Assembly (NCBI GenBank): GCA_003480725.1
Contig: QUJQ01000006.1
Location: 1 to 64,000 of the forward strand
Direction of reading: 5' to 3'
DNA from: Clostridiaceae bacterium AM27-36LB
GTDB taxonomy: Bacteria; Bacillota; Clostridia; Lachnospirales; Lachnospiraceae
Length of the DNA stretch: 64,000 bases
Below the pieces are notes generated by a model that saw nothing but the letters and a program-made list of their open reading frames with translations, was not told the origin of the DNA and ran no database searches. Shown in pieces: positions 41,199 through 49,362 of this stretch (positions within the stretch are counted from its first letter, which is position 1; each line of letters begins with the position of its first letter). Position numbers and translations under genes: made by a program.

Positions 41199-41504
41199 AA
41201 ACTGTTTTCTGAGGAGCACTCAGATAACATAGGCAAGACCTAATGGACGTACTTTGCCCGGAGGGTGTGGGGTATCCCGGATTCAGGATACCGTAGGCGA
41301 GCACCGGACTGGTTGCTTTTGCGTCCAGTCAAACACGCCTTACGGCGTGGCTTTTCGCTCCCTTGCGGTCGCTGTTCCTGCACATACCGTCCGACCTACA
41401 TCCATTTTGTATTTGCCATAGAATTTGTTTGATTTGCCATTAAAATCCCGTTGGGAGAAACTCCGATGCGCTCAACAGGCAAAAGCCCATAACAAAAAAA
41501 CTCA
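41199..41504. other. Intergenic stretch with hairpins only
   Basis: No gene seen. GGTATCC/GGATACC (about 41270-41291) and CACGCC-TTAC-GGCGTG-GCTTTT (about 41334-41355) can fold; the second could terminate the kinase operon. Confidence 0.5.
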
Positions 41505-41528
41505 GGAACAATCTGTTCCTGAGTTTTT
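41505..41528. terminator. Terminator after tRNA-Glu copy 2
   Basis: ACTCAGGAACA pairs with TGTTCCTGAGT around a short loop, with A and T runs on the two sides. It lies just past the 3' end of the tRNA on the minus strand. Confidence 0.8.
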
Positions 41529-41530
41529 AG

Positions 41531-41602
41531 CAGTAGATAGGGGAATCGAACCCCTGTTTCCGCCGTGAGAGGGCGGCGTCTTAACCCCTTGACCAATCTA
41601 CC
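41531..41602 (-). tRNA. tRNA-Glu (anticodon CTC), copy 2
   Basis: 72 nt, base-for-base the same as the copy at 26702-26773, including the G-U first acceptor pair. Anticodon CTC. It is preceded by its own promoter. Confidence 0.93.
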
Positions 41603-41634
41603 ATATCTGTCGGCTCTCACGCGCTGACTTGCAT

Positions 41635-41663
41635 ACTATAACATAGCTTTCGATAGATTGCAA
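41635..41663 (-). promoter_or_regulatory. tRNA-Glu copy 2 promoter
   Basis: On the minus strand TTGCAA (41663-41658), 17 nt, TATAGT (41640-41635), the same boxes as copy 1. Confidence 0.75.
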
Positions 41664-41698
41664 GCATTTTTTTGTATTTTATTATATTTTTTTGTAAA

Positions 41699-41727
41699 TT
41701 GATAATTCAAAATCAACATGTTATATT
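41699..41727 (+). promoter_or_regulatory. Promoter left of the IS607 element, probably of the DUF2284 gene
   Basis: TTGATA (41699-41704), 17 nt, TATATT (41722-41727). A good ribosome site AAAGGAGG follows at 41765-41772, but the matching gene now begins 2 kb away beyond the insertion. Confidence 0.6.
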
Positions 41728-41845
41728 AAGTACATATGGAAAATAACTGCACCGCAGTCTTCAGAAAGGAGGAATATTAAGCAACTAAATGCGTTGACTA
41801 ATGTGATTAAATGTGTTTAAGTATACTCAAAGGAGCAAATGTATT

Positions 41846-42517
41846 ATGAACACATCAAATATCACAAATTATAAGCCAAAAGATTTTGCTGAACTTTTAG
41901 GCGTGTCTGTTAAGACATTGCAACGCTGGGATAGGGAGGGAACTCTAAAGGCAAACCGAACTCCAACTGATAGACGTTATTACACTTATGACCAGTATCT
42001 ACAATTCAAAGGTATAAATATCGAAAATGACCAACGTCAGGTAGTTATTTATGCCAGAGTATCTACAAGGAACCAAAGAGATGATTTGAAAAATCAGGTC
42101 GCATTTCTACGCCAGTTTTGCAATGCGAAAGGCATTATTGTAGATCAATGTATTGAAGACTATGGAAGTGGTCTTGATTACAATCGCAAAAAGTGGAACG
42201 AATTATTAGATGAAGTGATGAAACGAAAAATCAAAACCATAATGGTAACCCATAAAGACAGATTCATCAGATTTGGGTACGAGTGGTTTGAAAAATTCTG
42301 TATGAAGTTCAATACAACTATAGTGATAGTGAATAATGAGGAACTGTCACCACAGGAAGAACTTGTGCAGGATATAGTTTCAATTCTTCATGTGTTTTCT
42401 TGCCGGTTGTATGGACTTCGTAAGTATAAAAAACAGATAGAAGGAGATGAGGAAATTGCTAAAGAGCTTCAAGACGGAAATAAATCCGACAGAGGAGCAG
42501 AAAACCAAGATTCGTAA
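41846..42517 (+). CDS. tnpA: IS607 serine recombinase TnpA
   Basis: 223 residues, family length. An N-terminal MerR-like helix-turn-helix (KPKDFAELLGVSVKTLQRWD, about 7-26) is followed by a small serine-recombinase domain starting VVIYARVSTRNQRDDL, in which the Ser of ARVST is the nucleophile. The conserved MVTHKDRFIRFGYEWFE and SILHVFSCRLYGLRKYKKQI are present. It cuts and joins the element ends through a circular intermediate. ATG 41846 has AAAGGAG upstream. It appears intact and overlaps tnpB by 62 nt. Confidence 0.93.
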   Translation: MNTSNITNYKPKDFAELLGVSVKTLQRWDREGTLKANRTPTDRRYYTYDQYLQFKGINIENDQRQVVIYARVSTRNQRDDLKNQVAFLRQFCNAKGIIVDQCIEDYGSGLDYNRKKWNELLDEVMKRKIKTIMVTHKDRFIRFGYEWFEKFCMKFNTTIVIVNNEELSPQEELVQDIVSILHVFSCRLYGLRKYKKQIEGDEEIAKELQDGNKSDRGAENQDS

Positions 42518-43610
42518 AACAATAGGAACTTGCAGATTTATTTATAACTTCTATTTGGCTCATAACAAAAAGCTCCACGAAGATGGGAAAAAATTTATGA
42601 GCAGCAATAAATTTAGAATCTGGCTTAATAACGAATATCTTCCACAACATCCGGAGTATTTGTGGATCAAGGAAGCATATTCAAAGGCTGTAACACAGTC
42701 AGTAAATAACGGACAGACCGCATTTACAAGATTTTTCAATCACGAAAGTGCTTTTCCTAATTTCAAAAAGAAAGGCAAATCTGATGTAAAGATGTATTTT
42801 GTAAAAAATAATCCGAAGGATTGCCATTGTGAAAGGCATAGAATTAAAATTCCATCACTTGGCTGGGTTCGTATCAAGGAAAAAGGATATATACCAACTA
42901 CCAAAGATGGGTACGTGATTAAAAGCGGTTCGGTTTCAATAAAGGCTGACAGGTATTATGTTTCAGTTCTTGTGGAGGTCTCTGATAACAAAACGATCAA
43001 TCATTTCGACGAAGGGATTGGCATAGACCTCGGACTAAAAGATTTTGCCATTGTATCAAACGGCAGAACATATCAAAACATTAACAAATCAGCAAAACTT
43101 AAAAAACTTGAGAGACAACTTATTCGAGAACAAAGGTGTCTTTCCCGTAAATACGAAAATTTAAAGAAAGGAGACGCCACCCAAAGAGCAAATATACAAA
43201 AACAAAAGCTCAAAGTACAAAAACTTCACCATAGGATAGATAATATCCGTACCGATTACATCAACAAGACAATCGCAGAGATGGTAAAAATCAAGCCATC
43301 TTACATAACGATTGAAGACTTAAATGTAAAAGGCATGATGAAGAACCGGCATCTCTCAAAAGCGGTTGCTTCGCAGAAGTTCTATGAGTTTAGAGCGAAG
43401 CTGCTGACTAAATGCAATAAAAGTGGAATTGAGCTTCGAGTAGTAGACAGATGGTATCCATCATCTAAGATCTGCCACTGCTGCGGATCCATCAAAAAAG
43501 ATTTGAAACTTTCAGATAGGATTTTCAAATGCAGATGCGGTTATATCGAAGACAGAGATTTCAATGCTTCACTTAATCTGAGAGATGCAGAAACTTACAG
43601 CATTGCATAA
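42456..43610 (+). CDS. tnpB: TnpB RNA-guided nuclease of the IS607 element
   Basis: 384 residues. The RuvC triad is complete: Asp191 in GIGIDLGLKDF, Glu287 in YITIEDLNVKGM and Asp366/368 in CGYIEDRDFNASLNL. The zinc site has CHCCG and CRCG (about 345-362). The N-terminal helix-rich domain and basic middle (LKKLERQLIREQRCLSRKY) are normal. TnpB cuts DNA matching its omega RNA and helps the element persist after excision. I prefer TTG 42456, which has AAGGAG (42441-42446) nine bases upstream and gives MLKSFKTEINPT; an ATG at 42447 touches that site. The guide RNA should come from the tnpB 3' end and the sequence to 43792. Confidence 0.92.
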   Translation: MLKSFKTEINPTEEQKTKIRKTIGTCRFIYNFYLAHNKKLHEDGKKFMSSNKFRIWLNNEYLPQHPEYLWIKEAYSKAVTQSVNNGQTAFTRFFNHESAFPNFKKKGKSDVKMYFVKNNPKDCHCERHRIKIPSLGWVRIKEKGYIPTTKDGYVIKSGSVSIKADRYYVSVLVEVSDNKTINHFDEGIGIDLGLKDFAIVSNGRTYQNINKSAKLKKLERQLIREQRCLSRKYENLKKGDATQRANIQKQKLKVQKLHHRIDNIRTDYINKTIAEMVKIKPSYITIEDLNVKGMMKNRHLSKAVASQKFYEFRAKLLTKCNKSGIELRVVDRWYPSSKICHCCGSIKKDLKLSDRIFKCRCGYIEDRDFNASLNLRDAETYSIA

Positions 43611-43792
43611 TTAAAACGCAAATGTAAGTATGTACCGAAGGCTATTTCGGGAATTTACGACTGTGGAGTGTACATGAACTTGTGAGTAGATATGACTACG
43701 GTCAATCAAAAACATACACAATGAAGCAGTAAGTAATGTTCGTGAGAACTTACATTATCTCGATGTGGGTATATTTAATCACATTTTGAGTG
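43611..43792 (+). ncRNA. Expected omega-RNA (reRNA) region at the IS607 right end
   Basis: 182 nt between the tnpB stop and the proposed element end contain no gene. In TnpB elements this part, with the 3' end of tnpB, encodes the scaffold, and the bases just outside the end (from 43793) serve as guide. Placement is by analogy; I see no further direct evidence. Confidence 0.45.
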
Positions 43793-43803
43793 GCAGAATT
43801 TCC

Positions 43804-44274
43804 ATGAATATGATAGAAACAGCCAAAGAACTGGGATTTTCAGGTGCTGCTGTCATTGATACAGCACAGCTTGTATTTATGCCAGAGTATCGGGTCTTCT
43901 GTGAAGAAAACCTCTGTGGAAACTACAACCTGAACCCGGCATGTCCGCCGGAGAGCGGCACCGTGGAAGAAATGAAAGCCCATGCCCTGACTTACGAAAA
44001 AACGCTGGTCCTTCAGACTACTCAGGGCGGACAGATGGATTACAAAAAGGCAAAGCTTGCCCACAATCATCTGACAGAAGAACTTGCGGATAAAATAAAG
44101 GCCGCCGGATACGACGACCTTCTGCTTATGACTGCCGGACCTTACAAGGGTAATTCCTGCCTGTCTGCTTACTGCGTCAACGCCCAGATGATGGCAGATG
44201 CAGCAGGCATGATCTGCTGGAACGACGATGATAAAGTCCGTTATTTCTCACTTATTTTGTTCAATCCATCGTAA
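43804..44274 (+). CDS. DUF2284 putative metal-binding protein
   Basis: 156 residues with the DUF2284 layout: TAKELGFSGAAVIDTAQLVF, then CEENLCGNYNLNPACPPESG (three Cys), LVLQTTQGG, and GNSCLSAYCVNAQMMADAAG (two Cys). The clustered Cys suggest an Fe-S or zinc site; no activity is established that I know of. ATG 43804 lacks a ribosome site in the 30 bases before it, because the IS607 element ends only 11 bases upstream. It may now be poorly expressed unless driven from the element. Confidence 0.82.
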   Translation: MNMIETAKELGFSGAAVIDTAQLVFMPEYRVFCEENLCGNYNLNPACPPESGTVEEMKAHALTYEKTLVLQTTQGGQMDYKKAKLAHNHLTEELADKIKAAGYDDLLLMTAGPYKGNSCLSAYCVNAQMMADAAGMICWNDDDKVRYFSLILFNPS

Positions 44275-44288
44275 GACATGGCGCTCCA

Positions 44289-44822
44289 TTATTTTTCAAG
44301 AAATACGCCGATCTTACCTAAATCTTCACTGATCAGAACCTTCCGGAAGTCCCCTTTCTCAGCAAAGCCGACTTCCAGCATCTGATCAAAGACGGTCTTC
44401 AATGGCTGGTAGAATCCGTCGATATCCAGGAGCACACATGGCTTGTCCTCGATGCCAAGTCTTGCCAGAGAGATCACATCGGTGATCTCATCCAGCGTTC
44501 CCGGTCCGCCCGGCAATGCCACATAGGCATCCGAAAGTTCAATCATCTTCGCTTTCCGTTCCGCCATATCTTTTGTCTCAATATAAGCTGTCAGACCCGG
44601 ATGACGCCTCTTCTGGATGGATTCCACCGCCGGGAGGACCCCCGTCACCGTTCCACCATGCTCCAGAACCGCATCTGCAACGATTCCCATCAGACCACCC
44701 TGTGCACCACCATATACCAGTGTATGACCATGCTCACCGATCCATGTCCCCAGTGCTCTGGCGCCTTTTTCAAACTGCTCCTTATTTCCAGAAACAGATC
44801 CACAATAAACCGCAATATTCAT
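44289..44822 (-). CDS. LOG-family nucleoside 5'-monophosphate phosphoribohydrolase
   Basis: 177 residues. The Rossmann-like fold starts NIAVYCGSVSGNKEQFEKGA, followed by LVYGGAQGGLMG and the catalytic motif ALPGGPGTLDEITDV (PGGxGTxxE). The MERK-type Arg/Lys lies at MAERKAKM. The family splits ribose phosphate from AMP or cytokinin nucleotides. In bacteria it is often a nucleotide-salvage enzyme. ATG 44822 is preceded by AAAGGAAG; the reading can be extended to 44918 without support. It lies 26 nt after the NSS symporter stop, so they may form an operon. Confidence 0.9.
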   Translation of the reverse strand: MNIAVYCGSVSGNKEQFEKGARALGTWIGEHGHTLVYGGAQGGLMGIVADAVLEHGGTVTGVLPAVESIQKRRHPGLTAYIETKDMAERKAKMIELSDAYVALPGGPGTLDEITDVISLARLGIEDKPCVLLDIDGFYQPLKTVFDQMLEVGFAEKGDFRKVLISEDLGKIGVFLEK

Positions 44823-44848
44823 GCTCCATCTTCCTTTTTCCAAAAGCT

Positions 44849-46222
44849 TTACATGGAGATCCAGCCAAATGCATTTGCCACAGAGCTTGCCAGAATGATC
44901 GCTGCAAAGATCGGACACAGATATTTGATCATAAAATTAAAAATAGCTTTTCTGCGGAATTTATTTTCTCCATGCATCACTTCTTCTTCGATGCCATTCA
45001 CACCAATGACTCTGGACACCAGCAGACAGATCGCAATAGCCGCGATCGGCATCATCACAGAGTTAGTCAGGAAATCAAAGAAATCCAGGAACTGCATACC
45101 GATGATCGTCACCCCTGCCAGCGGACCATATCCAAGAGAAGAAAGGCTTCCAAGCGCGATCACGATCACTCCGATCAATACCGTTGATTTTTTACGGCTC
45201 CATTTCAGTTCATCCTCGAAGGTAGATACTGCACTTTCTGTCAGTGCAATAGAACTTGTCAGTGCAGCAAACAGCACCAGTATAAAAAACATTACTCCCA
45301 CAAGAGTTCCCAGCCCCATATTTTCAAATACCTTCGGAATGGTAATGAACATCAGCGCCGGACCTGCCTGCAGCGTATCCGGGTCTCCACCGGAAAATGC
45401 AAATACCGCTGGAATGATCATCAAGCCTGCCATGATCGCAATGGCTGTATCAAAGATTTCCACGTTCTGTGTAGAATCTTCAATAGAGATGTCTTTTTTC
45501 ATGTAAGAGCCAAAAGTGATCAAAATACCCATGGCAATGGACAGGGAATAGAACATCTGTCCCATGGCAGATACCACCGTCATCCAGGAGAAATTATCCA
45601 CATTTGGCACCAGGAAATATTTCACACCTTCAATAGCACCCGGTCTTGTCACAGAATATACCGCAATGATCACGGACAATACCACAAGAATCGGCATCAT
45701 AAATTTGGATACCCGTTCAATTCCATTGCGGACTCCCGCATAAATGATAACCAGTGTGATCAGTGCAAACACAACAAAACAAATTTCTGTGGACACGCCG
45801 TTGGAAATAAATGCAGAGAAATACCCATCCTCTGCCACCTGATGAACATTTCCACGTATATATTCCACCAGGTATTTGATAACCCAGCCGCCGATAACTG
45901 AATAATAAGGAACAATCAGGATCGGTATGATCGCATTGATCCATCCGCCGGCTGACAGCCAGCCGGATTTACCAAAGGACTGAAATGCTCCCACCGGACT
46001 TTTCTTCGTCATACGACCGATGGATGTCTCAGCAATGATCATGCTGTATCCAAAGGTCAGTGCCAGAATGATATAAATCAGCAGAAAGATTCCGCCGCCG
46101 TATTTTGCTGCAAGATATGGAAATCTCCATATATTTCCCAGTCCCACGGATGCGCCTGCCGCTGACAGCACGAATCCGATCTTGCCGGAAAATGTACTCC
46201 TTTTGTGATCGTGTTTGTTCAT
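44849..46222 (-). CDS. Neurotransmitter:sodium symporter (NSS) family transporter
   Basis: 457 residues with 11-12 membrane helices. Helix 1 has GKIGFVLSAAGASVGLGNIWRFPYL, which holds the Na+ and substrate sites seen in LeuT and MhsT; helix 6 has MGQMFYSLSIAMGILITFGSY. Family members import amino acids such as Leu, Trp or Tyr with sodium. The exact substrate is not predictable. ATG 46222 has GAGGAAGG upstream; the extension to 46297 contains charged residues unlike the family. Confidence 0.92.
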   Translation of the reverse strand: MNKHDHKRSTFSGKIGFVLSAAGASVGLGNIWRFPYLAAKYGGGIFLLIYIILALTFGYSMIIAETSIGRMTKKSPVGAFQSFGKSGWLSAGGWINAIIPILIVPYYSVIGGWVIKYLVEYIRGNVHQVAEDGYFSAFISNGVSTEICFVVFALITLVIIYAGVRNGIERVSKFMMPILVVLSVIIAVYSVTRPGAIEGVKYFLVPNVDNFSWMTVVSAMGQMFYSLSIAMGILITFGSYMKKDISIEDSTQNVEIFDTAIAIMAGLMIIPAVFAFSGGDPDTLQAGPALMFITIPKVFENMGLGTLVGVMFFILVLFAALTSSIALTESAVSTFEDELKWSRKKSTVLIGVIVIALGSLSSLGYGPLAGVTIIGMQFLDFFDFLTNSVMMPIAAIAICLLVSRVIGVNGIEEEVMHGENKFRRKAIFNFMIKYLCPIFAAIILASSVANAFGWISM

Positions 46223-46396
46223 AGGTACCCTTCCTCTTTTCGTATAATCTGTGTTTTTGCAGACATATGGTCTTCCCTTGAATCTGCCTGCACGCATACT
46301 AGATAGTGTATCATATTCCTACTTTGGTTGCAACATCGCATACCCGGCAGGTATGTTTTATTTTCATGTTCTTATTGTGGTTTTGACATATTTTTC

Positions 46397-46425
46397 TTGA
46401 CTCCTACGCCTTATCATAGTATGAT
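46397..46425 (+). promoter_or_regulatory. Promoter of the fluoride riboswitch operon
   Basis: TTGACT (46397-46402), 17 nt, TATGAT (46420-46425). Confidence 0.75.
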
Positions 46426-46434
46426 GCAAATACA

Positions 46435-46527
46435 TTTGGGAATGAAGTTCTCCCATGGGAAACCAGAACTGCTTAGTTAAGCTGATGACTTCTACGATAT
46501 TTATCGCAGAAGCTGTCAGCTTTTTTG
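46435..46527 (+). promoter_or_regulatory. Fluoride riboswitch (crcB motif) with terminator
   Basis: The aptamer runs from TGGGAATGAAGTTCTCCC (about 46436-46453) through the conserved AAACC and AGAACTGCTTAG to GCTGATGACTTCTAC (46481-46495), which matches the crcB-motif pattern GG-GAUG-GUUC-CC ... GCUGAUGAC. The last part can instead pair as GCTGATGACTTCT/AGAAGCTGTCAGC, followed by TTTTTT (to 46526), a terminator. Fluoride binding should favour read-through into the antiporter gene. Confidence 0.88.
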
Positions 46528-46578
46528 TTGTCTTTCCGGGCAATCACCTAGCAACTTCTGCTGCAAAGGAGGAAATTT

Positions 46579-47778
46579 ATGTTAACATCTCTGTCACTTA
46601 TTTTTCTGGTGGGTTTGGCCATGGGCGCCATCTGCAGCCACCTGAAATTGCCCCGCATCATCGGTATGCTGGTCACTGGTATCGTCCTCGGACCTTATGT
46701 GCTGGATTTTCTCGACCCATCCATCCTATCCATCTCTGCGGATCTTCGAAAGATTGCACTGATCATCATTTTGCTGAAAGCAGGTCTGTCTCTGGATCTT
46801 GGAGATTTAAAAAAGGTTGGAAGACCGGCGATCCTGCTCTCTTTTCTTCCTGCATCCTTTGAGATTCTTGGTTACGTTTTGCTGGCTCCGCTCCTGCTTG
46901 GCATCACGCATATGGAAGCAGCTGTTATGGGGACTGTCATGGGCGCTGTCTCACCTGCCGTAGTCGTACCTCGAATGGTTTGTCTGATGGAGACCCACTA
47001 CGGAACGAAGAAATCCATTCCGCAGATGATTCTTGCCGGAGCTTCCTGCGATGATATTTTTGTAATCGTTCTATTCACTACATTTTTAAGCATGGCGCAA
47101 GGTGGAAGTGCTGATATTGCTGCATTTCTGAATATTCCAGTCTCCATTGTATGCGGTATTTTACTTGGTATCGTGTTTGGCTATGGATTGTTCTTCTTTT
47201 TTGAAACGGCATACGCCAGAAAACACTGTGTCCGCAACAGCATGAAGGTCATCATTATTCTGGGCTGCTCCTTTTTGCTGATTGCCATGGAAGGATGGCT
47301 GGAAGGCAAACTGGCAATCTCCGGTCTTCTTGCTGTCACCAGCATGGCATGCACATTGAAACTGAAAAGCACAACTTTTGTATCCAAGCGTCTCTCTGAC
47401 AAATTCGGCAAGCTCTGGCTGGCAGCAGAAGTGATCCTGTTCGTCCTTGTAGGTGCTGCGGTAGATATCCGTTACACGCTGGAAGCCGGACTTACCGCTG
47501 TTTTACTGATTCTTGGCGCTCTTATATTTCGCGCAGCGGGTGTCTGGATCTGTACCATTGGCACTCCCCTCTCCCTCAGAGAACGAAGTTTCTGCGTGAT
47601 TGCCTACCTGCCAAAAGCGACCGTTCAGGCAGCCATCGGTTCTGTTCCCCTGGCCGTCGGGCTGACTTGCGGAAAAATCGTCCTGTCTGTGGCCGTCATG
47701 GCGATCATTATCACTGCTCCACTGGGTGCGCTCGGAATCGACGCTTCCTATAAGAAGCTGCTCGTAAAAGAAGAGTAA
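46579..47778 (+). CDS. Cation:proton antiporter (CPA family), fluoride-controlled
   Basis: 399 residues with about 12 membrane helices. Family features are GAICSHLKLPRIIGMLVTGI, then LILLKAGLSLDLG-type helix 4 (IIILLKAGLSLDLGDL), then AVMGAVSPAVVVPRM (the Asp usually seen in CPA helix 5 is replaced) and GASCDDIFVIVLF with two Asp. Sodium/proton antiporters of this group are a known gene class behind fluoride riboswitches and are thought to relieve fluoride or acid stress. ATG 46579 has AAAGGAGG upstream. Expression is expected only when fluoride is present. Confidence 0.88.
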   Translation: MLTSLSLIFLVGLAMGAICSHLKLPRIIGMLVTGIVLGPYVLDFLDPSILSISADLRKIALIIILLKAGLSLDLGDLKKVGRPAILLSFLPASFEILGYVLLAPLLLGITHMEAAVMGTVMGAVSPAVVVPRMVCLMETHYGTKKSIPQMILAGASCDDIFVIVLFTTFLSMAQGGSADIAAFLNIPVSIVCGILLGIVFGYGLFFFFETAYARKHCVRNSMKVIIILGCSFLLIAMEGWLEGKLAISGLLAVTSMACTLKLKSTTFVSKRLSDKFGKLWLAAEVILFVLVGAAVDIRYTLEAGLTAVLLILGALIFRAAGVWICTIGTPLSLRERSFCVIAYLPKATVQAAIGSVPLAVGLTCGKIVLSVAVMAIIITAPLGALGIDASYKKLLVKEE

Positions 47779-47789
47779 GGTTTGCCTAC

Positions 47790-47819
47790 TTGACAGTTAT
47801 TTATCATTTATTCTAATAT
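47790..47819 (+). promoter_or_regulatory. Promoter of the FTR-like gene
   Basis: TTGACA (47790-47795), 18 nt, TAATAT (47814-47819). Confidence 0.65.
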
Positions 47820-47849
47820 GATAAGTAGTCAGAACAAAGGAGGTACATT

Positions 47850-48050
47850 ATGAAAAAAATCACACTAAATCCTGACGCAGAAGTGGTCAAGACCGTAAAA
47901 GAAGGCTTAAAGCGCACCGGCGGCTACTGTCCCTGCAGATTAGAACGTACCGAAGAAAACAAATGTATGTGCAAAGAATTCCGGGATCAGATTAATGATC
48001 CGGATTTCGAAGGATTTTGCCACTGCATGTTATATTACAAATCCAAATAG
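47850..48050 (+). CDS. Ferredoxin:thioredoxin reductase catalytic-subunit-like protein
   Basis: 66 residues with the FTR cysteine layout: CPCR, then CMC 10 residues on, then CHC near the end. In FTR these bind a 4Fe-4S cluster beside a redox disulfide. Classical FTR beta is about 110 residues, so this is a reduced, stand-alone form as found in anaerobes. ATG 47850 has AAAGGAGG upstream. The Fe-S aldo/keto reductase follows 66 nt later and may be co-transcribed. A redox role is likely; the partner is unknown. Confidence 0.82.
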   Translation: MKKITLNPDAEVVKTVKEGLKRTGGYCPCRLERTEENKCMCKEFRDQINDPDFEGFCHCMLYYKSK

Positions 48051-48116
48051 TCACCCGGCATTGCCCGATGACCGAATAACCTGGAACAAAAGAAAATTCA
48101 TATGGAGGACTTCATT

Positions 48117-49142
48117 ATGAAAATGATTACTTTAGGAACCACAGGCATCACTGTTCCACAAAATGCATTTGGCGCACTCCCGGTACAGCGAGTGAACATG
48201 GACACGGCAGTCCAGATCCTGCGCAGAGCTTACGATGGAGGTATGCGTTTCTTTGACACCGCCAGAGCTTACAGCGACAGCGAAGAAAAACTGGGACATG
48301 CATTTGAAGGCATGCGTGACAAGATCTTCATTGCCAGTAAGACCATGGGACGCACCCCGAAAGATTTCAAAGAACATCTGGACACATCCTTACGTCTGCT
48401 GAAGACTGACTATCTGGACATCTATCAGTTCCACTGTGTGGATCAGTGCTACCGCCCAGGCGACGGGACTGGCATGTACGAATGTATGCTGGAAGCAAAA
48501 GAACAAGGAAAGATCCGTCATATCGGTGTCACTTCCCATAAGCTTGACGTCGCCAAAGAATGTATTGAATCTGGATTATATGAAACTTTACAGTTTCCTT
48601 TTAGCTATATTTCCACTGAAAAAGAACTAGAGCTTGTCCGCATGTGTAAGGAACACAATATGGGATTTATTGCCATGAAAGGTCTTGCCGGAGGTCTGAT
48701 CAACAACTCCAGAGCTGCTTTTGCTTTCATGACTCAATTTGACCATGTGCTTCCAATCTGGGGCATCCAGAAGATGTCTGAGCTGGAAGAATGGCTTTCC
48801 TACATGGATCAGCCGCCCGCTCTGGATGATGAGATCCTCTCTTTCATCGAGAAAGAGAAAAGTGAACTGATCGGCGACTTCTGCCGCGGCTGCGGATACT
48901 GCATGCCATGTCCGGCGGGGATCCTGATCAACAACTGTGCCCGCATGTCCCTCATGGTCCGCCGTGCACCTTCCAAGGCTTGGCTTAACGAGACCTGGCA
49001 GGAAAATATGAAGAAGATCGAAGGATGTCTCCATTGCAACCAGTGCATGAAGAAATGTCCGTATCAGCTTAATACACCGGAACTGCTCCAGAAAAACTAT
49101 GAAGATTATAAGAAGATTCTCGCTGGGGAAGTGCAGGTGTAA
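48117..49142 (+). CDS. Aldo/keto reductase with C-terminal 4Fe-4S ferredoxin domain
   Basis: 341 residues. The AKR barrel has RFFDTARAYSDSEEKLG with the catalytic Asp and Tyr, then FIASKTMG with the Lys, then YLDIYQFHCVD with the His. From about residue 255 comes an Fe-S domain: CRGCGYCMPCPAGI and later CLHCNQCMKKCPYQ, enough Cys for two clusters. This arrangement is common in clostridia, and the physiological substrate is unknown. ATG 48117 has GGAGG eight bases upstream; an in-frame ATG at 48102 lies before that site. Confidence 0.9.
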   Translation: MKMITLGTTGITVPQNAFGALPVQRVNMDTAVQILRRAYDGGMRFFDTARAYSDSEEKLGHAFEGMRDKIFIASKTMGRTPKDFKEHLDTSLRLLKTDYLDIYQFHCVDQCYRPGDGTGMYECMLEAKEQGKIRHIGVTSHKLDVAKECIESGLYETLQFPFSYISTEKELELVRMCKEHNMGFIAMKGLAGGLINNSRAAFAFMTQFDHVLPIWGIQKMSELEEWLSYMDQPPALDDEILSFIEKEKSELIGDFCRGCGYCMPCPAGILINNCARMSLMVRRAPSKAWLNETWQENMKKIEGCLHCNQCMKKCPYQLNTPELLQKNYEDYKKILAGEVQV

Positions 49143-49151
49143 GGAATTTTT

Positions 49152-49359
49152 ATGAGCCGTGCGCAGTTCGTGACCTTCGGTCACTCACTCGCGGGCTTCG
49201 CCCTATGACGCCTGTCTTCATCAAGTTTTCCATGAGCCGTGCGCAAGTTTGAAACCTTCGGTTCCAAACTCGCGGGCTTCGCCCTATAACGCCTACCATA
49301 CAAAGCTTTATGAATGCAAGCATTCAAAAGCTTTCCATGGTATTCGTCGCACGGCTCAT
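49152..49359. repeat. Composite of two direct repeats plus an inverted arm
   Basis: ATGAGCCGTGCGCA opens two similar units (49152-49213 and 49232-49294), each also holding ACTCGCGGGCTTCGCCCTAT-ACGCCT. A near-perfect inverse of the opening motif, GTCGCACGGCTCAT, closes the block (49346-49359). Between them AAAGCTTT and GAATGC/GCATTC form a further hairpin (about 49294-49343). No gene here. Confidence 0.65.
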
Positions 49360-49362
49360 GCT

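Larger units (their letters stand above)
41772..43792 (+). mobile_element. IS607-family insertion sequence
   Basis: About 2.0 kb holding tnpA and tnpB in the usual overlapping order. AATGTGATTAAAT (41800-41812) near the left end is the exact inverse of ATTTAATCACATT (43773-43785) near the right end. IS607 elements insert at GG without duplicating the target; taking the break at 41771/41772 and 43792/43793 rejoins AAAGGAG to GCAGAATTTCCATG. The exact left end is uncertain by up to about 20 bp. Confidence 0.78.
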
